Of a stretch of 64,000 nucleotides of DNA, positions 52,268 to 61,376 are shown one piece after another. The notes beneath the pieces are model-generated. The model had not been told where the DNA came from. It was given only the letters and a program-made list of their open reading frames with translations, and searched no databases. The stretch spans positions 458,526-522,525 of the forward strand of contig JAXMAO010000002.1 of assembly GCA_046350375.1 (NCBI GenBank). The letters run 5' to 3'. The position numbers and the translations under genes are program-made. Positions within the stretch are counted from its first letter, which is position 1; every line of letters begins with the position of its first letter. The DNA is from JAXMAO01 sp046350375 (GTDB taxonomy: Bacteria; Planctomycetota; Phycisphaerae; UBA1845; UTPLA1).

Positions 52268-53902
52268 CTACTGACAGGCCGGCAGCGGATCGCTGCGGCC
52301 CAGCAGTCGGTCAACAAACGGCGAAACGTCGAGCAGCTCGACGGCGCCGTTGCTGTTCATGTCGCCGCACATGCAGCCCGGCGCGCTGGGCGAGAGCAGG
52401 CAGCCGACGAATGCCTGTACGTCGGCGCCGTCGGCCTTGCTGTTGCCGGTCAGGTCGCCGAGGCAAGTGACGCACTCGCATTCATCGGGCACGCCGTCGG
52501 CGTTCACGTCGAGCGAGAAGCCGAACTGGATGTCGTTTTCGTCGGGCTGGCCGTTGTGGTTGCAGTCGGGCGTGGGGACGCAGCTTTGCATCTGGCCGGG
52601 ATAGAACAAGGTGACGTTGTTTCCCGGCGCGACCGTGCCAAAGAAGCTGCCGAAGAAGTCGATGGCGAAGAGCGGGGCGGTCGACAGGGCGTCGTTCCGG
52701 ATGGTGACGACGTCGCTCAGGATGTTCGCATCGACCGTGTACATGACCAGGGCGCGCGGATCGCCGGTGTCGATCGGGGCGGCCATGCAGAGCTGCTGGC
52801 CGAAGCAGTTGCGGACCATGACGCCGCAGTGCTGCAAGGCGACGCACTGGTGGGACTCGATGGTTTCGATCGAGCCGCGATAGAGATCGACGTTGGTGGC
52901 CGTGGGTCCGCCACCGAGCTCGGTCGGCACGTCGGTCTCGAGGCTGCCGCCGGCCCGATCGAGACACAGCGTGGCGCCGTTGGGGATGAGAATGTAGTCG
53001 CACGCGTGCAGCGCGTCTCCCTTGCGGAGCCGGGTGCCGGTCGGCGTGCCGTTTGGCGAGTTGGCCTTGCGGACGGTGCCGGACACGGTCTTGACCTTGT
53101 AATCGGAGTTGAGGTGGAAGATCAGCGGGCCGGTCAGGTCGCAGAGCCGGTTGGCGCAGGTGTTCGCTGGAATCTCCTCGGGACAGGTGGTCGCGCCGGG
53201 CTGGGTGGACGCCGGGTCGGCATGTTTCGCGACGAACTGCGTGGTGGCGGCGAGGTGGCTGGCGGAGCGCGCCGACTCGGCGCCCGAGACCAGCATGGAC
53301 ACGCCGTCGTTGGCGTCGCCCTTGCAGCGGGTGTACTTCCACTTGATGCAGCCGTAGCCGGGCTGGGTCGTGGTCGCGGCCGGCCCCATGGTGCAGACGG
53401 CACACACTTCGAAGTCCAGCTGGACGCAGTTCTTCCCGACGCGGTTGAAGATATCGTCGGAGTAGGTCGGCGCATCGGCCATCGACGTCGGCGAGCCGGC
53501 GGTGCCGTCGCCCTTGATGTTGGTGTCCTGCGGGTCGGTGCCGTTGTAGTACGGATCGCGCTCGCAGAACAGGTGATCGACGTTGGTGCCATCGGCAATG
53601 GTGTCGTCGTCGCGATAGGCCCACTCCGGCACGGCGTCGCTGGGACGGGTGACGGCCATGCCGTCGAAGGAGCGCTTGATGGTCTGAATGAGCGCCACCT
53701 TGGTGCAGCCGGGCAGCGTGGTGGTCGGCGTGAACTTGATCTCGATCCGTTCCTGGTTGGGGAATGGATAGGTGGTGACCATCCAGCTTCCGGTACCGCC
53801 CGGAATCGTGGTGGTGTCGGTCTCGACGACCTGGGCCGTGGCGATCAGCGTCGCCAGCGACAATGCCAGAAACACACCAGCCAGGGTGCGGCCGCGATGC
53901 AT
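52268..53902 (-). CDS. Secreted dockerin-type protein, Cys-rich ectodomain
   Basis: 544 residues. ATG 53902 follows GGAGG. The signal peptide ends ATAQVVETD. The ectodomain is rich in Cys, Thr and Asp (LFCERDPYYNGTDPQD, CVQLDFEVCAVCTMGPA, CIKWKYTRCKGDANDG) and unlike the other dockerin genes here. A calcium repeat (DCNHNGQPDENDIQFGFSLD, DVNADGVPDECEC) leads to dockerin-like CLGDLTGNSKADGADVQAFV and DMNSNGAVELLDVSPFVDRLLG at the C-terminus. It follows the small secreted gene at 53923 after 20 bases, so the two form an operon. No enzyme motif identified. Confidence 0.7.
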   Translation of the reverse strand: MHRGRTLAGVFLALSLATLIATAQVVETDTTTIPGGTGSWMVTTYPFPNQERIEIKFTPTTTLPGCTKVALIQTIKRSFDGMAVTRPSDAVPEWAYRDDDTIADGTNVDHLFCERDPYYNGTDPQDTNIKGDGTAGSPTSMADAPTYSDDIFNRVGKNCVQLDFEVCAVCTMGPAATTTQPGYGCIKWKYTRCKGDANDGVSMLVSGAESARSASHLAATTQFVAKHADPASTQPGATTCPEEIPANTCANRLCDLTGPLIFHLNSDYKVKTVSGTVRKANSPNGTPTGTRLRKGDALHACDYILIPNGATLCLDRAGGSLETDVPTELGGGPTATNVDLYRGSIETIESHQCVALQHCGVMVRNCFGQQLCMAAPIDTGDPRALVMYTVDANILSDVVTIRNDALSTAPLFAIDFFGSFFGTVAPGNNVTLFYPGQMQSCVPTPDCNHNGQPDENDIQFGFSLDVNADGVPDECECVTCLGDLTGNSKADGADVQAFVGCLLSPSAPGCMCGDMNSNGAVELLDVSPFVDRLLGRSDPLPACQ

Positions 53903-53922
53903 GGCCAATCCTCCGTCAGACG

Positions 53923-54504
53923 TTACGGCCCGACCGTGATGTTCCGGAACCGGCGGACGAGCTCAATCGTCGCGAGCGGTTCGAGTCGCACGGCGCCATC
54001 GAGCAGGTTGACGACCTGAATGGCGTCATACTCGCTGGCCAGATGCTCGAAGACGATCTGCCCGGGCGCGAAGCCGCGCTCGATCATCAGTGACATTTTC
54101 GCGCCGGCGACGACGCCCGGCGTCTGGAGCGGCGGGCGCGGGATCATGTCTTCGATAAATCGCTGAATCGTGTTCCCGTTCACCACCAGCACGCGCGTGT
54201 TGATGTCGTCGTTGGCATAGTGCACGCCCGGCGTTCGAAATGCGGCGAACTCGGTGATGTCCGGCACGCGGCCATTGCCCGAGAGCATGACCGTGAAGAC
54301 CGACTTCTCCTGCGGGCCCGTGTAGGTGAACTTGACCTGGTACGTCGCATATTCAAACGGGCTGCCGGCGATGATATCGAAGAAGGTCGTCTCGGGTCCG
54401 CCGTCGCGGGCGTAGGTGGGCCCGGATTCGTGCACCAGGAATGTGATCGCCACGATTAATGGCGCCAAACAGATCACCGGGCCGCGCACACGCGTCAGCG
54501 ACAT
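53923..54504 (-). CDS. Small exported protein of unknown function
   Basis: 193 residues from ATG 54504 (GGAGG upstream). The signal peptide is VICLAPLIVAITFLVHESGPTYA. The mature part reads FEYATYQVKFTYTGPQEKSVFTVMLSG, TRVLVVNGNTIQRFIEDMIPRP and YDAIQVVNLLDGAVRLEPLATIELVRRF. It is an all-beta, soluble extracytoplasmic domain with no family recognised. First gene of a two-gene unit with the Cys-rich dockerin protein and preceded by a readable promoter. A partner or anchor for that protein is a reasonable guess. Confidence 0.6.
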   Translation of the reverse strand: MSLTRVRGPVICLAPLIVAITFLVHESGPTYARDGGPETTFFDIIAGSPFEYATYQVKFTYTGPQEKSVFTVMLSGNGRVPDITEFAAFRTPGVHYANDDINTRVLVVNGNTIQRFIEDMIPRPPLQTPGVVAGAKMSLMIERGFAPGQIVFEHLASEYDAIQVVNLLDGAVRLEPLATIELVRRFRNITVGP

Positions 54505-54994
54505 GGAATACCTCCGATCGGTCCGGAAGTGAGGCGGACAAAGCGTACGGTACCAATAATTGCGGATCGGGTCAATGAGGAATATCGATTGTGCGCTGGC
54601 ATGGCGACCGCGCCGGGCGTTGCCGTGTTCCAGTTTCGGGCGTGAGCGCGACTGGTCCCATCCACCAATCGCACGCGAATCGTGGCGCGTCTGCACAACA
54701 GCATCGACCCGAATCGGTGCACCCCGGTCACTAATCACGAGGCACGCTATCGTCTTCGGTGCAGGCGGGTTTCCCCGTGCGACGCGCAGGAAATCCCGAA
54801 ATTCCATCGATTTCTCAACGTCATGCGCAGGCGCGGCGGCCGTAGTTTGACTAGAATGGATTTCTTGGTGGCCAGTCCACCGCCAGCGCACGTCTACACT
54901 CGCGCTTCGGGATCAACCGCCGTTCGTGTGAGCGGCGCTCTCATCTTCACCCCGCTCGTCCGCGGCCGCAGAGCCGCAACGGAGGGATTGTTTC
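54505..54994. other. Divergent promoter region
   Basis: 490 bases between two divergently transcribed secreted-protein genes. It holds the minus-strand promoter at 54547-54575. On the plus strand no certain -35/-10 pair was found, although TAGAAT occurs at 54852-54857. GGAGGG precedes the ATG at 54995. No further gene. Confidence 0.5.
54547..54575 (-). promoter_or_regulatory. Promoter of the small exported protein gene
   Basis: On the minus strand TTGACC (54570-54575), 17 bases, TACCGT (54547-54552). It resembles the parB promoter (TTGACC-N17-TACCAT). Confidence 0.45.
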
Positions 54995-55594
54995 ATGACA
55001 CTGTTCGCTCGCCGTCGCCGCGCGCTCGCCGCGGCCCTCGCCCTCGTCGCAACGGTCGCCACGCTCAGCCTTACGCCGTCCTCCTGGGCCTGCTCACCCG
55101 GCGGCCTGACACGCAAGCTGCAGAAAGCATTGGCGCAAGGCAACATCGCCAAGGCCTGCCGCATCATCAATCAGTGGCTCATCAAGCTCACCGGCCGGCC
55201 GCTTCCGCCGCTGGCCGGCATGCCGACCGCGGCGCAATGCGCCATGGCCGGCGTTCCGCAGGACAACGACAACGGCGGCGGGCGCGGACGCGGCGGCGGG
55301 ATGGGCGGCGGCGGCTCGGGCGGCGGCTCGGCCGGCGGACTGGTCTATACGTACAACTCCGCCAGCCCCACCGGCTGCTACAACTACACCGTCACCCCCG
55401 ATCCCGGCAATCCGCCGGGCTTCACCGTCGTGGGCGGCTCGGGTTTCATGTCCGTGCCGCTGGGCGGCGTGGCGACGGCGCCCTTCTCGGTCTCCATCGC
55501 CCCCGGAACGCCGGTCGGCACGATGGGCCTGTTCAAGGTTCAGATCGTCGACTGCGGCAATGGCCTGCCCTGCCCGACACCTGGGGCACGGTGA
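54995..55594 (+). CDS. Dockerin-type secreted protein, N-terminal fragment (frameshifted gene)
   Basis: 199 residues. The signal peptide ALALVATVATLSLTPSSWA is followed by a helical stretch (LTRKLQKALAQGNIAKACRIINQWL), a Gly/Ser-rich linker (GGGRGRGGGMGGGGSGGGSAGG type, about residues 90-112) and a beta-domain. The last ten codons (CPTPGAR then stop) leave the family-like frame. The continuation is in the next frame at 55591. I therefore read the two parts as one gene broken by a single-base loss around 55566-55576, in a run of C. Not an intact protein unless sequencing is at fault. Confidence 0.6.
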   Translation: MTLFARRRRALAAALALVATVATLSLTPSSWACSPGGLTRKLQKALAQGNIAKACRIINQWLIKLTGRPLPPLAGMPTAAQCAMAGVPQDNDNGGGRGRGGGMGGGGSGGGSAGGLVYTYNSASPTGCYNYTVTPDPGNPPGFTVVGGSGFMSVPLGGVATAPFSVSIAPGTPVGTMGLFKVQIVDCGNGLPCPTPGAR

Positions 55595-57072
55595 AGATCA
55601 CGGTTCTGAACAATCTGAAAGTGGACATCACTCAGATCGATTTCCGCGTCATCGACGGCGCGCCGTCGACCACCAAGTGGCGCGTCACCAATCTTTCCGC
55701 TTCGGCCCGCACCGTCAACTACACCTACACCGTGACGGACGACCCCGGCAGCACGGCCGAGCTCAACGGCGGCGCCCCGTTCCCGATTCACGACACCTTC
55801 AGCACCCCGCGGGCCGCGATGGGCGGGGGTTCGGCCAGCCTCGCAGCCGCCGGTAACACGAACGACCACGCCGAATTGACCTGGGACATGATGCCCGGTG
55901 AATACTGCGAACCGGGCATGTTGGGCTGCTGCGCCCTGGTGCTCGACGGCGTGACGGTCGGCGACGAGTGCTTCGTCAACACCGCCAACACCGGGGCACG
56001 CTGCTGCATGCCGGCCGACACCTACTACATCCAGGGCACCTCCTCCGGCGGCAGCGCCCTTGTCGACATCGGCCCGCACGCACTGACCGTTCCGCTCGGC
56101 ACCGGCGTGACGCCGCTGGCGCTGGCCGACACCCTGACCACGGCCATCAACAATCACGCCAGCACAACCGACCTGTACAACTTCGGCGCGGCCCCGTTGG
56201 GCGAAGAGCTGATGCTCATGTTCTCCGGTGTCAGCCCGGTGATCACCAACCTGCGCTCGAACGACCCGGCCGTGTTCTTCGTGAAGCTGCCGCAGTACAT
56301 GCCCCTGAACCTGTTCAACACCACGCCGCACCCGACCAATCCGCGGGCGCTGCGCTCGAAGATCGATCGCTTTCCGGATGTCATCGACACCGAGCTGACG
56401 ATGATGTCGCTGACCGCCGTGGCGCCCATCCAGATCGTCAACCCGCTGGTCATCTCCCCGAACGATCTCAGCACGCTTCGCACTTCGAACGGCAATGCCG
56501 CGCCGATCCTTCCGCCGGGCGGCATCTATGGCGCCAGCGCCATGTTCACGCTGACATCACCCACGACGCCGCCGCTGCAAATCTCCGGTCCGATCACCGT
56601 CGACCTGTCACCGCTTTCGCCGAGCAACCAGGCCTTCAGCCTGCGCGTGCCGGTCACGATTGGCGCGCCGGTGCGGATGCAGCTTGAGCTGTTCGTGCAC
56701 GTCCGCCCCACCGCGCAGGGCGCTGCACCCAACCCGGTGCCGACGCAGCTGTTTCCGGGTTCAATCACGGCGATGCAGATCGCAGCCAACCAGTTCACGG
56801 TGCAGTACCAGGCCCAGACACCCGTTCAGACCTTCTCCATCAAGCACGAGCTGATCACCCAGGCCGGGGCGCAGATGGTCCCGGCGTTCTGCGGCTACGA
56901 GCTCGGCGACGTGAACGCCGACTTGCAGGTGACCGGCCTCGACATTCCCGAGTTCGTCGCGGCCGTCATCATGGGCGCAACGGCGCAGCAGGTGCCGTGC
57001 GCCGAGTTCGTGGCCGACGGGTTCATCACCTCGGCTGATATCCCGGGGTTCGTGGTGGCGCTGCTGAACTAG
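55591..57072 (+). CDS. Dockerin-type secreted protein, C-terminal fragment (frameshifted gene)
   Basis: 493 residues if read from GTG 55591, which overlaps the TGA of the previous frame. There is no signal peptide. It starts inside a beta-domain (VKITVLNNLKVDITQIDFRVI), and in-frame sequence just upstream (LPDTWGT) continues the reading, as expected for a fragment. Later segments include a Cys-containing region (CEPGMLGCCALVLDG) and further beta-domains. A C-terminal dockerin-like pair follows (CGYELGDVNADLQVTGLDIPEFVAAVI and CAEFVADGFITSADIPGFVVALL). Joined with the previous part the protein would be about 692 residues. A strong terminator follows. Confidence 0.6.
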   Translation: MKITVLNNLKVDITQIDFRVIDGAPSTTKWRVTNLSASARTVNYTYTVTDDPGSTAELNGGAPFPIHDTFSTPRAAMGGGSASLAAAGNTNDHAELTWDMMPGEYCEPGMLGCCALVLDGVTVGDECFVNTANTGARCCMPADTYYIQGTSSGGSALVDIGPHALTVPLGTGVTPLALADTLTTAINNHASTTDLYNFGAAPLGEELMLMFSGVSPVITNLRSNDPAVFFVKLPQYMPLNLFNTTPHPTNPRALRSKIDRFPDVIDTELTMMSLTAVAPIQIVNPLVISPNDLSTLRTSNGNAAPILPPGGIYGASAMFTLTSPTTPPLQISGPITVDLSPLSPSNQAFSLRVPVTIGAPVRMQLELFVHVRPTAQGAAPNPVPTQLFPGSITAMQIAANQFTVQYQAQTPVQTFSIKHELITQAGAQMVPAFCGYELGDVNADLQVTGLDIPEFVAAVIMGATAQQVPCAEFVADGFITSADIPGFVVALLN

Positions 57073-57106
57073 CCGCCGGAAGCGTCGTACACCGTTGTCA
57101 AACGAG

Positions 57107-57142
57107 CGCGGGCCGTGCCGAAGGGCGCGGCCCGCGTCTTTC
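57107..57142 (+). terminator. Rho-independent terminator of the dockerin-type gene
   Basis: CGCGGGCCGTGCC (57107-57119), tetraloop GAAG, GGCGCGGCCCGCG (57124-57136): 13 pairs including one G-T, followed by TCTTTC. It stands 35 bases after the stop and ahead of convergent pepF. Confidence 0.85.
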
Positions 57143-57199
57143 ATTGGCTCATCGGCGCGGGCTGACCCCGCGGCGCCTCGCGCGCCGCTCTCCCGGCCG

Positions 57200-59113
57200 C
57201 TACTCCGCCAGCAGCTTCTCCATCTCGTCCAGCTTCTCGCCGAACAGCCGCATGCAGCTGCGGACCGGATCGGGCGTGGTCATGTCGACGCCCGCCAGCT
57301 TCAGGCAGTCGATCGGGTAGACGCTGCTGCCCGCCTTGAGGAACTTCATCAGCCCCTCGGTCGCCCCCGGCTTCTTGGTGATGATCCGCCTACCGATGTC
57401 GGTCGCGGCGGCGTAGCTGGTGGCGTACTGAAAGACGTAGAAGTTGCGATAGAAGTGCGGAATGCGGAAGCACTCCGAGTCGGTCTCGGGGTCGATGACC
57501 AGCTCGCGCCCATAGTACTTCTGCACCAGGTCGCGGTAGATCTTCTGCATCAGGTCGGGGGTCAGCGGCCGGCCCGCCTCGGCCGTCTCGTGAATCTGCT
57601 TTTCGAACTCGGCAAACAGCGTCTGGCGGAACACGGTGGTGCGGATGTTCTCGAGCAGCTCGTTCACCAGCTCGAGTTTCTCGGCCTTGGTGGTGGCGCG
57701 GCGGTAGAGATACTCGTTGAGGATCACCTCGTTGACGGTCGACGCCACCTCGGCGCAGAAGATGGCGTAGTCGCCATACACCACCGGCTGCGCGTGCGTC
57801 GTGAACCAGGTGTGCATGGCGTGGCCCATTTCGTGCGCCACCGTCGAGCGGTCGTGGGCCGTGTCGCTGTAATTGAGCAGCAGGTAGGGGTGGCTCGAAT
57901 ACGTGCCCGAGCAATAGGCGCCGCTGCGCTTGCCGCGCGTCTCGCGAACGTCGATCCACCGGCCGGCGAAGCCCTGGCGCATCGGCTTGATGTAGTCATC
58001 ACCCAGCACGCCCAAGGCCTCGAGAATGGTCTTGACGGCGTCGTCATAGGGCACGGCGCGGTGTGACTCGGCGACCAGCGGCACGTACAGGTCATACGGG
58101 TGCAGCTCGTCCAGCTTCAGCAGCTTCTTCCGCAGCGCCGTGTAGCGGTGCAGCAGCGGCAGCCCCTCGTGGACCGCGGTGATGAGGTTGTCGTAAACGG
58201 CGACCGGAATGTTGTTGGGCGTCAGGGCCGCCTCGCGCGCCGAGGCATAGTGCCGCGCCCGGGCATAGAAGATCGCCTTCTTCACCTGGAACGACAGCAG
58301 CGAGCCGAGCGTGTTCTCGTAGCTCTCGTAAGTCTTGTGCAGCCCCAGGAAGGCGTCGCGGCGGACGCGCCCGTCGGGCGAGTTCAGAAACGCCAGGAAC
58401 CGGCCCGGCGAGAGCTGCACGTCGTGCTTCTGCTCGTCCTGGATCGTCGGAAATTTCAGGTCGGCGTTGGTGAACAGGCTGAACGTCCGCTGCATGCAGT
58501 CGCTCATGTCGCCCGACATCGCGAGCAGCTCTTCCTCGCGCGGCGAGAGCGTGTGCGGCGCCAGCCGGCGCATGTCGTCCAGCGCGTGGCGATAGGTCGC
58601 CAGCGCCGCGTCCTTCGACAGCCAGTCGGCCAGCGTCGCCTCGGCGATCTGCAGGACCTCCGGGCCGAACCACGACCAGGCCTCCGAGAACTTGTTGTAC
58701 AGGTCCATCGCCCGGCCGTAGCGCGACTGGTGGGTCTTGTCGTCCAGGTTCTCGTCCTGCCGCAGCGAGGCGAAGACCGCCAGCCGGTCGACCAGCACGT
58801 ACGTCTCGTCGCGCAGCTTGAGCGTCGCCAGCAGCTCCTTCGCGCCGCGCGCCAGCGTGCCCTTGTGCGCCGCGGCCTTGCCGACGAGCTGCTCGGCCTT
58901 GGCGAAATCGGCGTTCCAGGCCGCGTCGTCGACGTAGAGGTCGGCGAGGTTCCAGGTGTCCTGCTCGGGCAGCTGGTCGCGCGTCGGCAGTGCCTTGGGC
59001 GCGCCCGCCGACCCCTCGGCCGCCAGGGCCGCGCCGGTCCGACTGGTGATCCACGGGTTGGATGCCATGAACAACACTCCCAGGCATGCGTTTCGCAGCA
59101 GCGTGTGCGACAT
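57200..59113 (-). CDS. pepF: Oligoendopeptidase F-type M3 metallopeptidase, exported
   Basis: 637 residues. The zinc site is STVAHEMGHAMHTWF (HExxH), with a downstream Glu in ASTVNEVILNEYL. The M3B family marks LPTRDQLPEQDTWNLADLY near the start and YSDTAHDRSTVAHEMG and YYGRELVIDPE later are clear. These enzymes cut oligopeptides of 7-17 residues. A hydrophobic N-terminal segment (LLRNACLGVLFMASNPWITSRTGAALAAEG) suggests export, unlike the cytoplasmic PepF of Gram-positives. It ends convergently with the dockerin-type gene. Confidence 0.92.
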   Translation of the reverse strand: MSHTLLRNACLGVLFMASNPWITSRTGAALAAEGSAGAPKALPTRDQLPEQDTWNLADLYVDDAAWNADFAKAEQLVGKAAAHKGTLARGAKELLATLKLRDETYVLVDRLAVFASLRQDENLDDKTHQSRYGRAMDLYNKFSEAWSWFGPEVLQIAEATLADWLSKDAALATYRHALDDMRRLAPHTLSPREEELLAMSGDMSDCMQRTFSLFTNADLKFPTIQDEQKHDVQLSPGRFLAFLNSPDGRVRRDAFLGLHKTYESYENTLGSLLSFQVKKAIFYARARHYASAREAALTPNNIPVAVYDNLITAVHEGLPLLHRYTALRKKLLKLDELHPYDLYVPLVAESHRAVPYDDAVKTILEALGVLGDDYIKPMRQGFAGRWIDVRETRGKRSGAYCSGTYSSHPYLLLNYSDTAHDRSTVAHEMGHAMHTWFTTHAQPVVYGDYAIFCAEVASTVNEVILNEYLYRRATTKAEKLELVNELLENIRTTVFRQTLFAEFEKQIHETAEAGRPLTPDLMQKIYRDLVQKYYGRELVIDPETDSECFRIPHFYRNFYVFQYATSYAAATDIGRRIITKKPGATEGLMKFLKAGSSVYPIDCLKLAGVDMTTPDPVRSCMRLFGEKLDEMEKLLAE

Positions 59114-59251
59114 GTCAACGGTCCATCGGCGGGTCGCGCCCCGCCCGCTCGACGCGCCGTGCGTCTCGGGCCCCTGGCGACCGCTCGCGACCACCTTGAT
59201 ATTCGCGCCGCCAACCGGGGTCAAGCCGCCGCCAACGCCACGCGGTCTGCG

Positions 59252-59280
59252 TTGCGACGCGGCCGCACTCGGCCTAGAAT
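59252..59280 (+). promoter_or_regulatory. Promoter of tRNA-Glu
   Basis: TTGCGA (59252-59257), 17 bases, TAGAAT (59275-59280). Transcription would start near 59287, seven bases before the tRNA. Confidence 0.65.
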
Positions 59281-59293
59281 GCCGGCGAATCTG

Positions 59294-59365
59294 GGCCCCA
59301 TCGTCTAGTGGTTAGGACATCGGATTTTCGATCCGACAACGCGGGTTCGATTCCCGCTGGGGTCA
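59294..59365 (+). tRNA. tRNA-Glu (TTC anticodon)
   Basis: Acceptor GGCCCCA pairs with TGGGGTC (one G-T), discriminator A. The D-arm is CGTCTAGTGGTTAGGACA, as usual for tRNA-Glu. The anticodon stem TCGGA/TCCGA holds the loop TTTTCGA with TTC at 59337-59339, and the T-arm is GCGGGTTCGATTCCCGC. No CCA is encoded. Confidence 0.95.
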
Positions 59366-59376
59366 GTCAGGGGCGT

Positions 59377-59400
59377 GGCCGCGGATTATCGCCCGCGGCC
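59377..59400. terminator. Hairpin after tRNA-Glu
   Basis: GGCCGCGG (59377-59384) pairs perfectly with CCGCGGCC (59393-59400) around an 8-base loop. Placed 11 bases after the tRNA, it may stop or trim the transcript. There is no T run. Confidence 0.4.
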
Positions 59401-59494
59401 CCCGGGGGGCATTCGGCGAAGGATGCGCTCCACCCGCGTCCGGCGGTCGGCCGATGATTCATGGACCTCGCCGCTTCAAACGAAGGGGGCGCGC

Positions 59495-59686
59495 ATGTTC
59501 GTCCAGACCAACCTCGACCTGCTTACGCTCTGCCGCACCGCGTCGCCGGTCGTGCAGCCGTGGATCGACGTGCTGAACCTGGCCATCTTCAACCCGCTCG
59601 GCTTTTTCATTCTCGACGCCCGCGACTACTGCCAGACCGTCTTCGACACCGTCAACGGCATCCTGCAGTTTTTCGGGCTGGCCTGA
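59495..59686 (+). CDS. Small hydrophobic protein with two cysteines (micropeptide 3)
   Basis: 63 residues from ATG 59495, with AAGGGGG about 7 bases upstream. It has Cys13 and Cys46, hydrophobic segments (PWIDVLNLAIFNPLGFFIL, VFDTVNGILQFFGLA) and few charges. In size, hydrophobicity and the flanking cysteine pair it resembles the two tandem micropeptides at 48.1-48.5 kb, but residue similarity is weak. Its last 35 bases overlap the end of the convergent glycosyltransferase gene. No function recognised. Confidence 0.55.
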   Translation: MFVQTNLDLLTLCRTASPVVQPWIDVLNLAIFNPLGFFILDARDYCQTVFDTVNGILQFFGLA

Positions 59687-61376
59687 CCGCGGAGTGCCCG
59701 GCAGTCGCCGGCACGCCCGAACCTTCCCCATCCGGCCCATAGAGCCGCATCACGCGCACGCCCGCCGCCCGCAGCGCGGCGCTGCGGCTCCACAGCTGCG
59801 ACTCGGCCGAGTCGCTCGACAGCACGACTGCCGCGCGACCGACGTCAGGTTCGCCGCCGAGAGCCAGCGCCGCCGGCGAAATGACCGGCAGGCCGAACCA
59901 GCGGCGACCGATCCGCGCCGGGTCATCGTCGAGAAAACCGAGCAGCGCGTGGCCGCGCGCCCGCCAGCGCGCCACCTCGCCCAGCAGCCGATGGGTGTGC
60001 CAGCCGGTTCCGTAGAGCCAGAACGCCATTGGCGCGTCGCCCAGCGCCCGCACGACGCGCTCGCCCGGCGACGGCGGCGCGTCCGACCGGCGGGGCGGAA
60101 ACCCGTGCGTCAGCAGGAGTCGCAGCGCCGCGGCGCAGTTTGGCGGCAGCGCCGCGATTCGCGCGCCCCGCGGTGCGTCCCGCCGCGGCGAGAGACTGCG
60201 GTAGAACTCGACCCGCCGCGCCGCCACCGCGTCCGGCGAGAGCCGCGCCACCGCGCGACGCCGACCACGCTCGCCCAGCGCCGCGATTCGGCCGCGATCG
60301 CGCCACAGCGTAATCAGCGCGCCCGCCAGGTCGCCGGTGCGCTGCGGATCAAATGTCGCCCCGGCGTCGCCGGCCAGTTCCTCGAGCGCCGTGCCGCACG
60401 GCACGACCACCGCTCGACCAGCCGCCAGCGCCTCGGCCGCGGTGTAACCGAAGCTCTCGAACCGGCTCGGCAGCACGACGAACGACGACGACGCCAGCTC
60501 GCGCCAGATGCCCGCGCGCGGCAGCGCCCCGGCAAACGAGACTCGCGTGCGCTCGGCCGGCTCGAGCCGCGACTCGATCCATTCGCGCGTCGACCCGCCG
60601 TCGGGCGCGGTGCGGGTGTCGGCGCCGGCAATGCGGATCGTCGCGTCCGGACAGGCCGACAGAAACGCCGGCAGCGCTTCGGCCAGCCGGTCGGCCCCCT
60701 TGATCGCCTGGACCCGGCCCAGAAACAGCACCGGCCCGTCGTGCGGCGGCGGCACGACCGCGGCGGGCGGCGACACCGGCTGCGGGATGACCGCGGTCTC
60801 CGGCAGCGTCAGCCCGAAGCTCTCGGTCTCGCGAATGACGGCCTGCGACGGCGCCGTCCGCCCGTCGGCCGCCAGCAGCGTGGCAAACTCCAGCCCGTCG
60901 AGCAGCGCATCGTCGCCGGTGGCCGCGGCGCGGTTGTGCCGGCGCGAGATCGCCGTGCCCTGGTGCAGGTGGACCACGATCGGCAGATCGGCCGGCGGAT
61001 CGGCGACCAGCGGCCAGGCGTGGGCTTCATACTCGGCGAACTCGACCACGCCGAAGCCGACCCGCGCGTGGACCGCACGCAGCGCATCGCACAGCAGCCG
61101 CGCGATGGTCAGTCGATAGGCCGGTTCGCCGCCCGCCAGCGCCGCGGCGTCTTCCGCCGAAAGCGCGCCGCTCGCGACGCGCTCCGCCAGGCCCGGCACC
61201 GCGTGAACCGTCACGCCCGGCGGCGCGGCCGGCGGAGCCGCCAGCCCAAACGGCAAAGTGAAGACGTGAACGTCGTGTCCGGCGGCGGCCAGCGCCGCGG
61301 CCACTTCCGATGTATACGTGCCAATCCCGCCCGGGCGGACGGCCGGCCACTGATGACTGACCAAGGCGATTCGCAT
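59652..61376 (-). CDS. Glycosyltransferase (GT4 family) with C-terminal extra domain
   Basis: 574 residues from ATG 61376. The N-terminal Rossmann half opens MRIALVSHQWPAVRPGGIGTYTSEVAAALAAAGHDV, the classical GT4 start. The C-half has DGPVLFLGRVQAIKGADRLAEAL and SSFVVLPSRFESFGYTAAEALAAG with the catalytic-site Glu. After about residue 430 an additional domain follows: FWLYGTGWHTHRLLGEVARWRARG, GFLDDDPARIGRRWFGLPVI and VVLSSDSAESQLWSRSA. It resembles the nucleotide-binding part of sugar-epimerase or PglD-like proteins. The partial gene at 63779 has the same ending. It probably acts in surface glycan synthesis. Confidence 0.85.
   Translation of the reverse strand: MRIALVSHQWPAVRPGGIGTYTSEVAAALAAAGHDVHVFTLPFGLAAPPAAPPGVTVHAVPGLAERVASGALSAEDAAALAGGEPAYRLTIARLLCDALRAVHARVGFGVVEFAEYEAHAWPLVADPPADLPIVVHLHQGTAISRRHNRAAATGDDALLDGLEFATLLAADGRTAPSQAVIRETESFGLTLPETAVIPQPVSPPAAVVPPPHDGPVLFLGRVQAIKGADRLAEALPAFLSACPDATIRIAGADTRTAPDGGSTREWIESRLEPAERTRVSFAGALPRAGIWRELASSSFVVLPSRFESFGYTAAEALAAGRAVVVPCGTALEELAGDAGATFDPQRTGDLAGALITLWRDRGRIAALGERGRRRAVARLSPDAVAARRVEFYRSLSPRRDAPRGARIAALPPNCAAALRLLLTHGFPPRRSDAPPSPGERVVRALGDAPMAFWLYGTGWHTHRLLGEVARWRARGHALLGFLDDDPARIGRRWFGLPVISPAALALGGEPDVGRAAVVLSSDSAESQLWSRSAALRAAGVRVMRLYGPDGEGSGVPATAGHSAVRPARKTAGCR

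Noticed and set aside
55561..55594. Programmed -1 frameshift in the dockerin-type gene
   Set aside because: There is no X-XXY-YYZ slippery heptamer or downstream pseudoknot that I can see; a single-base loss in a C run explains it more simply.
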